DNA of 64,000 nt. Source: Hymenopellis radicata (taxonomy: Eukaryota > Basidiomycota > Agaricomycetes > Agaricales > Physalacriaceae). Location: positions 1 to 64,000 of the forward strand of contig JADNRX010000067.1 of the NCBI GenBank assembly GCA_015501595.1, read 5' to 3'. Shown piece by piece: positions 56,329 to 64,000 of this stretch; the first letter of the stretch is position 1, and the number at the start of each line of letters is the position of its first letter. The position numbers were made by a program, and so were the translations under genes. The notes under the pieces were generated by a model. It searched no databases. It saw nothing but the letters and a program-made list of their open reading frames with translations, and was not told the DNA's origin.

Positions 56329-57940
56329 TCACATAGCATATGCTCCATGTTCCACCTGAGCATACTCGGCATCCTCTGGAGTGGACGGTATCGAGCACTC
56401 AGACCCATTAGTGAGGTTTGCCCCCATGCCCGTCCCATCCGCCGTCCAGACGTCCGTCGTCAGTCGCGCGGGGACCACCTGCCTTAGCGGCGCAAACGGG
56501 GACTTTGCCGGGTCCGCGGGCGAGAACGTGAACAATATACAATCTTTGACGCTCAGCCCGCCCGCCTTGAACGCCGCGACCTTCACCGAATTCTGTATCC
56601 TTATCGTCCCACTGAACGCGACCCATGTGGGCCCGTCGCCCTATAATATGGCGTAGCATGAGCTCCAGGTTGAGATTACAACCATAAAGACCTCACCGCG
56701 TGCGCAAAGGTAGCTTCCCCGATGTTATCCACCCTCCATATGTCCGTTTTCGTGGACGAGATCATAGCGTGTCTGACATCGACAGTCGCCTGCCGCATCA
56801 GCTGTATCCGAGTCGCACGCTTGCCGATCAGGTTGGCTGTGGGACCATACGGTAAGAAGGCGGCGAGAGAATATGCGGAGGATTCTAATGTTAGATGGAA
56901 CGGGATGGGCTGGGCCATGCAGAATATGCGGGAGGCGGGGATGTAGAGCTTGGTCTTGATGTCGGCGGTGTTGGACTGTCGAGAGGCGATTTGGGATTCG
57001 TAGAGCTTCCAGTCGGGCTCTAGTATGAAGCCTAGGCGGTTAGTTCGAAGAGGAGAGGGTAAAGGAACAGCCGGGCGAGTGCGGGGATGATAGACAAAGG
57101 GCGTTGACAGTATGCTGAACACCGCGTGCACGGTGAACAACCATTACAAGAGAAGAAACTCAGAGACCCACATGTTCCCTATGCTCTTTCCAAAAAGACT
57201 GCCCTTCACGAGGGGAACTGGATTGGGCTTTACCAGCGTTGCGGTAACGTTGTACTGGTCTAGATGTGAGTAATACTGTCGACAAATCGAATGGGAACTT
57301 ATATCTCACGTCTATTGCCGCAGTGAAACCAGGAAGGCCGTCCAATTTCACGTCGTATGTAGGCGGTAGAGACTATTAACAACCAGTCAGTACACGGACG
57401 ATTCAGGAATAAAAATAGTTACGTATGTGTTATTTGCGTGAACAAACGTAGCCGGAAGACTGCAGCGAAAGTCCATCGCCATCGGACACGTCGCATTACT
57501 TGGATCCTTAATCCACAGAATGACAGTCTCAGAACATAGCTTCGCGGTGACCATACCACCCGCTGCCAGTTCATGCAGCCGAAGACGTCCATCTACCTAG
57601 TCATTCGAATCGTTGTAAGACCCTTCTCCGATTGAAAGATTAGGGCGCGCCCTACCTTGACTTCCACGCTCGTTATGCCGTCAGGCTTCGTGACCTCGAT
57701 GCTTCCCTCCACAGAGCTAGCAGACCCATACACGGGGAGGTCTATATTATCTTCCTGCGCGTTCAGGCGCAGGCGCGCGCCGCGACTTTTAGATTCCTTT
57801 ACAAACTGACCCGAGGGCCGGGGCCGGAGCCCTTGTCCCAGCGCGATGCGCTGCTCGTGGCGCTGGGGCTCGACGGTATACGACGGGCTGCGCAAGAAAT
57901 CAGGATAGGACGGGGGACTGAGAGTAGTCGACATGGCCAT
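56329..57940 (-). CDS. Arrestin-like protein B
   Basis: Same architecture as the gene at 49374, on the opposite strand. The N-terminus is MAMSTTLSPPSYPDFLRSPS. Then VYGSASSVEGSIEVTKPDGI and SVEVKVGRALIFQSE (beta strands), SETVILWIKDPSNATCPM, MDFRCSLPATFVHANNTYV and LPGFTAAIDVRYKFPFDL. The C-terminal half follows: SILSTPFVYHPRTRPAVPLP (compare RIPFNYSPRTRPNRPILP in protein A), FCMAQPIPFHLTLESSAYSL, IQLMRQATVDVRHAMISS, and finally PTWVAFSGTIRIQNS to a TGA at 56329. Exons are separated by short introns near 57590, 57360-57420, 57130-57170 and 56650-56690. Likely a membrane-trafficking adaptor. Confidence 0.7.
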
Positions 57941-58784
57941 GGGATGGGATGGGAGCGTGGAGACAGGTGTTAGTCTTAATAGGCCGGCCCATCCACATTA
58001 GTCTCCGTTACGTCCACATGCAAACCTTCTCCGGCTTCCGCATTCAGTTTCCGGCAATTAAGGTAGCCTCATGAGGCTTTTGGAGGAACATCATCTGTGT
58101 GGTGACGGTGTAAGACGTGGGGAGTACCATGGCAGTAATGCACCACACATAGTTGGTGGTGGTCGAATGAGAAGGGCGAGTAAGATCGCGTGTTTTCTGA
58201 TCGGGAATATCTCAGGATCTCACAGGAGCCTGCGGAAGAACAGCTTTGATGATATTTCTTCACACCGCGCACGAGAATAGGTATTGACAACAATCAGCGA
58301 AATCGTGGCGCCATTAAATTCCGTTCATGGATTCAACACGAAGTGTTACATAAAGGGAAGAGGTGAACGATCGAGATGAAAGATGCAGAGCTCACAGAAC
58401 TAGACTAGAGATGTCCCAATGAAAGCACAACTATACTTCCTTAATGTGTACTATTTACCTATGATTGATGTTCGAGGAGGTGCTGAGACCACACGCAGGG
58501 TCCGCGAGCAAAAGCTTGCCAATGTAGATCGCTATCAGTGCTCCCCGAGAAGCTTTTCATTTCGCAAGCCCTTCAGCACAACTAAGGTACCGTTTTAGCT
58601 TTCAGCCGAGTCAGACAGCACAGATATGGGAAGCACCTATCGATAAACGGTAACGCAAGAGCTATGCTAGTCGTGTCGCATGGTTTCCGTGCGCACAAGA
58701 TGGTGGTGATGCCAAAGAGGGCTTTGTGCCCGGTCGTAGGGTGTGGCGTATAAAGGTCATGCACGTCCATGATTAAGGACACCT
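57941..58784. other. Intergenic stretch, divergent promoters
   Basis: About 840 bp between the divergent starts of arrestin-like protein B and the second DUF6699 gene. No coding region seen. Confidence 0.45.
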
Positions 58785-59597
58785 ATGCCTTCTTCGTCTT
58801 CATCCCAAAGGTCGGTACGCTTTGACACTGAGGGGAACGACGAGTACAGTGTGAAGCACCACTCTGGTGCGGCACCGACGGGAGGTGTGGCGCCAGCGCC
58901 AGCGCCTGTACGTTTCCGCCCGCCCGCGCCGTTCCATGTGACCATGACACCCTCGCCGCCCTCACCTATCTCGCCGGCTGCGTTCTTTACACACATACAG
59001 AGTGTTCCTCCTCGTATGACGCGGCCTGTCTTGACCCCGACCGTAGCGAATATTCCATCATTCCCGCCTCATAACTATATCCCAAATCCGAGGGCAACAC
59101 CAGCGAGCGCGTCGACGTCACGTACATATTACGTCTCGACACAAGGAGGGAATGCAACCCTTCCCCCTCCAACTCCTCGTCTCTCACCTACTGAGTTACC
59201 GCCCGAGGAAGACGTCCCAGTGTGCCCGCTTCCCTCCGCATCACCAGGACTTTCCGGCATATGGGTCGATTTGGCAGGGGATGACCGTGACTTTGACGAA
59301 CTCGACGTCAAGAAGCCAGCTACCACACCTCCCTGTTCCTCTATGACTCTGTGGTCAGAGTATTTTGCTTGGGATATCGCAGTCCACGGATCTCCAGTAT
59401 CCATCGGAGACGTCGTCACGGCCATTCGAGAGTCCCTTAGCATGGGGGTGACGGAAGCGGAATTTGAGGTGTTGTGTCCTGGCCAAGAGATGAAGGATGT
59501 GCTATGTAGGAGGTATTTCTTAAGAAAGACTATTTTTGTGGGGTTGGAGGCGACGAAGGAGCCGGGCGTGTGGATCTTTCGTGTTGAAGAGCCATAG
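58785..59597 (+). CDS. DUF6699-type protein (270 aa, single exon)
   Basis: One uninterrupted frame. The first 150 residues are disordered and proline-rich (PAPAPVRFRPPAPF, TPSPPSPISP, LPPPTPRLSP). The C-terminal 110 residues form the DUF6699-like domain: WVDLAGDDRDFDEL, then MTLWSEYFAWDIAVHGSPVS, IGDVVTAIRESLSMGVTEAE, a more variable helix, and VGLEATKEPGVWIFRVEE at the end. The SIGDVVTAI segment matches VTVGDVLHV in the member at 16853. No function is assigned to the family. Confidence 0.65.
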   Translation: MPSSSSSQRSVRFDTEGNDEYSVKHHSGAAPTGGVAPAPAPVRFRPPAPFHVTMTPSPPSPISPAAFFTHIQSVPPRMTRPVLTPTVANIPSFPPHNYIPNPRATPASASTSRTYYVSTQGGNATLPPPTPRLSPTELPPEEDVPVCPLPSASPGLSGIWVDLAGDDRDFDELDVKKPATTPPCSSMTLWSEYFAWDIAVHGSPVSIGDVVTAIRESLSMGVTEAEFEVLCPGQEMKDVLCRRYFLRKTIFVGLEATKEPGVWIFRVEEP

Positions 59598-59729
59598 TTT
59601 ACTTTTGACATTGCGCCACAATTTGGGTCTAAGATAAACAGTCAATCGTACGGCTTCGAAGAGAACCTTAAGGACAAGGAATAAACACACTTGTAATTCC
59701 AAGCTTCTAAATCTAATGATGACAACGCC

Positions 59730-60826
59730 TCAAACGCCATAAACCCTCCGCGCATTCTCTCTACCCAACTTCATCACACGTTCCGCATCCCATTCATCTC
59801 CCCACAGGTTCGCAACAAACTGCGCCGTCCACGGAATCATCGCACTATGGCAGAGCGGCAGGCGGCCCTTCATCCCCTGCAACGAACCGTACAAATTATT
59901 GGGCACCATATACGGCGCGTCCGTCTCTAGTAGTATCCGTGGCCGGGACTCCCCCTTCATGCCCCTCACCAGCTCCGCCGTATTCAGGTTAGACGCATAC
60001 GTAATCACGCCCGTCACACCAATGTGCAGATTCGGGAACCAGTCTAGGAGGCGCTGGGCAAAGGCCGGGGCGTCGGTGAAGCAGTGGATGTGGATGCGCC
60101 AGTCGCGCGGGACGAGGTCTTTGAGGATGGCTTCGGTGTCCGAGTCGGCTTCGCGGGTGTGGATGGTCAGAGGCTTGTTGAGCGAGATGGCGAGCAGGAG
60201 CTGCTGACGGAATACGTCTACTTGGATAGAGCGGGGAGAGTTGTCGTAGTGGAAGTCGAGGCCGATTTCACCTAACCCGACGTTGAGAGGGTGGGCGAGG
60301 GCTTCGCGGATATTTTTTTCTACTGCGGGAGTATAATCTTTAGCGTTGTGTCTGTTCAGGTATCTTAGCCTAGATGAAATGGGATGTTGATGATCAACAC
60401 GTACGGATGGACACCGATGACAAAGTTGTACTTGATGCCGTCGTATTTGGTATCCGCGATTTCTCGCCATTGGGATATGACCGGCGCTTCACACCAGACG
60501 TCTACGATGGAGTGGATGTTACGTCCTGCGTAGACATCCCGGACAAAGTCTGCAATCGAATTGAAAGCGCCCTCCGGGTAATTCTGCCTGTACGACTGGA
60601 ACGTCGACAGCAGATGCGTGTGGGTATCTACAATCTCCAATCCTGGGCCGTACCAGGTGGTAGTTGGGGTCTCCTGAGAGCCAGAGGGATGGGGTAGCAG
60701 AAGGAAGGACTCTGAGGGAAGAGATTTTTTGGATTTCTTGCCCATTGGTTTACGAGTGTGAGAGGTAGCGAAGGTGCGAGTGAAGGGTCGAATAAGGCTG
60801 CGAGTTTGGCAGCGAGTAATCAGCAT
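59730..60826 (-). CDS. TatD-family metal-dependent hydrolase (353 aa), possibly mitochondrial
   Basis: Two exons, 60826-60405 and 60369-59730, join in phase across a 35-nt intron (GTACGT to TCTAG) at VGVHP/LRYLNRH. TatD motifs run in order: EIVDTHTHL (HxH), GVHP, GLGEIGLDFHYD (the metal-binding Glu), PLTIHTREAD, IHIHCFT, LLETDAPYMVP (Asp), GRENARRVYGV at the C-terminus. The start MLITRCQTRSLIRPFTRTFA is basic, hydroxylated and free of acids, like a mitochondrial presequence. Known members are 3'-5' exonucleases or DNases, proposed in DNA repair and cell-death degradation. An apparent alternative start at TTG 60829 is not needed. Confidence 0.85.
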
Positions 60827-60829
60827 CAA

Positions 60830-61492
60830 CTTGCTCTATAAGTACTTAGTAAAGATGGGAAAAGAGTCAAAATGACTTTTTGATCGTGATTGACTCGGGT
60901 CCGTTTTAGACACGCCGCGTTTGCCCCATTTGGGAGGCGCTTGTTGACCGCCACCGTTGACGATTTTTCATCACCGACACGGGCATTGTATCTGGGTAGA
61001 CTTGGTGGTCGATGAATTCTGACTGTACATAATAGCTAGTGGAGTGCAATACTTGCTAAGAGCGATCAGGATTCGTAGGTGAGTATACTCTTCTCTCTCA
61101 TTGACATCGACCAACAAACAATGACTTTGGACCTTTGGACTCATTCATGCTTGACCACCAACACGACTTAGGCTTACTACCTCTGATTCTTTTATCTGTT
61201 CACACTGTTCCTTTGAGTAAACTCCCATCATCTGGTCGTGTTGCCTACTTTCTCGAAGTAAACCTCCCCCCACTCCATCATCCACTCTTCCATTCCAGAA
61301 ACGCACCATCCTTCGACTCACACATACCCCGGACCCGATCTCTCACCCGCCCGACCTTTCGAATCCTCCAAAGAACACGACTCGACCACCTGACGAGTTC
61401 ACCATGTGCAATCCGAAGTCACACACCCCCTCGGACCGCGTCTTGCTCTCTCTTAAAAGAGGTCTTGAGACGTCCCTTCTTTATGGCGCTCC
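60830..61492. other. Divergent intergenic region
   Basis: Separates TatD from the alpha-galactosidase. An open frame continues upstream of the preferred galactosidase start to an ATG at 61147. It lacks features, so I treat it as 5' leader. Confidence 0.4.
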
Positions 61493-63688
61493 TTCTTCTT
61501 GTCGTGACGGGCTCAGCCCTAGCCCTAGACAACGGCCTCTCCCGCACTCCAGCGATGGGGTGGAACTCGTACAACGCCTTTTCGTACGTGTTAAGTTCAT
61601 CCCATGAGTGACGAGTACGAAATGCGTGTAGGTGCAATGCCGTAGAGCAAAACTACCGCGATGCCGCGCTCGCATTAGTTGATTTAGGCCTCAAAGATCT
61701 TGGTTATGACTATCTCGGCGTGTACGCAGTCATTTAAAACTCTTCCTTGTTGATTGAAATCTGACGACGTCTAGTGACTGTGGCTGGCAAGGCCGCAATC
61801 GCACAGCAGACGGTACGTTTACTTGGGACACCAGTATCATGCCCAATGGTGTACCCGCCTTGGGCGAGTTCGTCCACAGCCTTGGACTAAAATTTGGGCT
61901 CTAGTCGGATGCGTATGGGCCCTTTCTGACATTCAAGTCAATCCTGATGATTGTGGCTTAGTGGTTACTACGCTTGTGACTTTGTCGGCGGCACCGCACT
62001 CTACCTCGGATCCCTCAACTTCGAAGTGCAGGATGCAAAGACGTTCGCGCTGTGGGGCGCTGATTATCTGAAATACGACAATTGCTATTCGACTGCTCCG
62101 AATGAGTTTCTGAATTATTTTCCAAGTATTAGTGTTTGTTCGGTTTTTGCTGCCTTGAAGCCAGAGCTCATCGTTTCTAGATCAAGGTAAAAACGTACAA
62201 TTCTTTCAACAAGGGATCTAATAGGTGTCGTAGGACCACTTTGTTACAATGCGCGACGCACTGGCCGACCTCGACCGCCCCATCTTATACTCTGCCTGCG
62301 AATGGGGAGTCCAGGTAACCGTTCCTTTTCCTCGTCCTCAACAACACGGGTTTCACGTTCTCATAGGACCCAGCCCGATGGCCGGGTGCGGAAGTAGCCA
62401 ACTCGTGGCGCATCTCGTCAGTCCTCATCCTATTCCCTCAAGACCTCATTCTAACATCATGGTAACAGAAACGACATCGGCCCCTCATGGGTAAACGTAT
62501 TCCGCATAATCAACCAGGTCGTGCCCATAACCCAATTCGCTGAACCGGGGGCGTGGAACGATTTGGATCTCTTAGAAGTCGGAAACTCGCCGTTTACGGA
62601 GGCGGAGCAGTTGACGCATGTACGTATACGTCGTCTCCAAGGGTAGGAGTTGCTGACGATGTGTAGTTTGCATTTTGGGCGGCGGTGAAAAGTCCGCTGC
62701 TGATTTCGACGGATTTGACAAAGGCCACGGAGGCGACGTTGGAAATTTTGAGGAATGAGAGGATCATTGGGTTGAATGTGTGTTTTCTTTTCCAGTGCGC
62801 AGTGTGGATGCTGATATGGAAGTAGCAAGATCCTCTGGGGAAGTCTATCGACTTTAAAAGACGTTATGCGAATGACAGCGATGTCTGGGCGGGTCCGTTG
62901 GCGGATGGGTCGACTGTTGCTCGTATGTGCTCTCTCTTTCTCCTCCAAGATGAACATACTGACCATGAAATGTTAGTTATCATCAATTGGAAAGACTCGG
63001 CTCGAGATCTAACATTTAATCTCGCAGACATCGGTCTATCCAGTGCCGACGCCGTCGACCTCGTAACTGGCAACTCCTTGGGACACCTCGACACTACGTG
63101 AGCCACACCCAACCTCGCTTGTTCCCTCAAGCTCAGTGAAATTCCGCAGGTACACCGCACGGGCTGCCGCCCACGGGAGCTTCGTCTTGAAACTAACAAA
63201 CCAAATCGCCTCTTCCCCACCGTCATTCACATACTACGAAGCCGCCGCCGCCTCCAGCGTCCTCGAAGGCGGCGCCGTCCGGCGCACCATCAACTCCAGC
63301 ACCACCGTCGTCGGGTCGCTCGGCGACGGCGCCAGTGTTACGCTCACTGGGATCTCCGTCGCCGAGGGCGGGAAGAAGCTCCTCGCTATCGAATACACGA
63401 ATGGGGATTACACGTTTGGGAACGACGGGTGTCCGAATTGTAGGAACGCGTATGTGAGTGTCAATGACGGGGAGGATGTTTGGGCGCAGATGCCTATCGC
63501 TGCTCAGGTGCGTATACGTTTTATGTATATTGCGGCAGATGTTGATGGTGGTGTAGAATTGGGATGTGGTGTTTAAGGGATTTTTGCTCGAGGTGGAGGG
63601 CTTTAGGGTGGGCGGGAATAACACGGTTAGGGTAAGGAATGAGGATGCGGGTGCGCCGGAGATTTATAGGATAGGTGTTTCGGATTAG
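61493..63688 (+). pseudogene. GH27 alpha-galactosidase, secreted, with an internal stop codon
   Basis: A clear signal peptide (MALLLLVVTGSALALDNG) is followed by the GH27 opening GLSRTPAMGWNSYNAF, YDYLGV, DCGWQGRNRTADG, then the catalytic-site motif [12 protein letters not shown] with the nucleophile Asp. RPILYSACEWGVQ, WRISNDIGPSW, FAEPGAWNDLDLLEVG (acid/base region) and SPLLISTDL follow, then a C-terminal beta-domain (TYYEAAAASSVLEGG, ending EIYRIGVSD, TAG at 63686). At least eight short introns are in phase. At 61902-61904 the codon expected to be the Tyr of GLYSDAG is TAG. Apart from that, and an unresolved join near 62120-62235, the coding sequence is intact. It would release galactose from plant galactomannan or raffinose sugars. 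Confidence 0.75.
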
Positions 63689-64000
63689 GGTGAGGCTGGT
63701 GTGTATTTATAAAGACTGATTCTGCTATAAACTCTGTACTCATTGGTGCGCCACGGGCCAATCTAATGCGCGATAAGGGACAAGGACTGTCGAATTCGTA
63801 TCCCGGCGGGCGACGAGATAGACAACTTGCCGCCGAATGGTGACAACTTACTACTGATTCCTGGGCAATCACAAGGGGGACGAAGACAAACAGGGACAAA
63901 TACCGCGACGCTGCTGACTACCACCACTACCGTTTTGCTATCCAGGTCCTTCAACTAGAAAGAGGAGTACAAAGTACCGACATAACCATGTGGATATTGA
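63689..64000. other. 3' flank to the window edge
   Basis: No gene seen. It is the 3' flank of the galactosidase gene; a following gene, if any, begins outside. Confidence 0.4.

Noticed and set aside
61135..61492. N-terminal extension of the alpha-galactosidase
   Set aside because: The upstream in-frame stretch would bury the signal peptide, so the start at 61493 is preferred.
1..64000. tRNA or rRNA genes
   Set aside because: No cloverleaf with A and B box spacing and no rRNA-like conserved block was noticed on either strand. A tRNAscan run would be decisive.

Overview
The window looks like genomic DNA of an agaricomycete (mushroom-forming) basidiomycete. Genes are dense and on both strands, split by many short introns (about 35-68 nt). 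The families are typical of that group: DUF6699, DUF6535, fungal HNH-nuclease hypotheticals, F-box/LRR proteins, fungal kinase-like proteins, arrestin-like proteins and a chromodomain Ty3/Gypsy retrotransposon. I saw no rRNA or tRNA gene, no bacterial operon features and no CRISPR array.

Layout. 0-7 kb: end of an unknown gene, then decayed material: a kinase-like fragment, an HNH-nuclease gene with one frameshift, an F-box-type LRR gene that has lost its 5' end, a dead kinase-like copy and a dead copy of a Pro/Gln/Ser-rich gene. 7.3-18 kb: conserved genes: Spo22/Zip4-like meiotic TPR protein, a large beta-propeller plus amidohydrolase protein, and a DUF6699 protein. 18-26 kb: a frame-broken DUF6535 membrane gene, the intact Pro/Gln/Ser-rich gene, and the intact 376-aa kinase-like gene that is parent or sister of the dead copies at 1.7 and 5-6 kb.

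27-43 kb is the accessory, transposon-rich half: a Gypsy element (27137-34271) whose two LTRs carry unrelated U3 cores and which has no target duplication, itself hit by a 240-bp TA-flanked MITE; a hAT-like element (36404-37664, perfect 8-bp target duplication) inside an unrecognised multi-exon gene; a possible TET/JBP-type dioxygenase gene; and a foldback family (42081-43028 plus a partial copy) with 252-bp inverted arms and many CGAACAT motifs.

43-64 kb returns to ordinary genes: two low-complexity or acidic nuclear-type proteins, dynactin p62 (DCTN4), a two-helix membrane protein, arrestin-like proteins on both sides of an ammonium transporter and two F-box genes, a second DUF6699 gene, a TatD-family hydrolase, and a GH27 alpha-galactosidase with a stop codon in its GLYSD motif.

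Housekeeping genes (Spo22/Zip4, dynactin p62, ammonium permease, TatD, propeller-amidohydrolase) read cleanly, while fast-evolving families (F-box/LRR, HNH, DUF6535, kinase-like) and the transposon carry single-base frame breaks, two of them at C homopolymers. Some breaks may therefore be assembly indels rather than real decay. All gene models here were built by eye from reading frames and splice signals.
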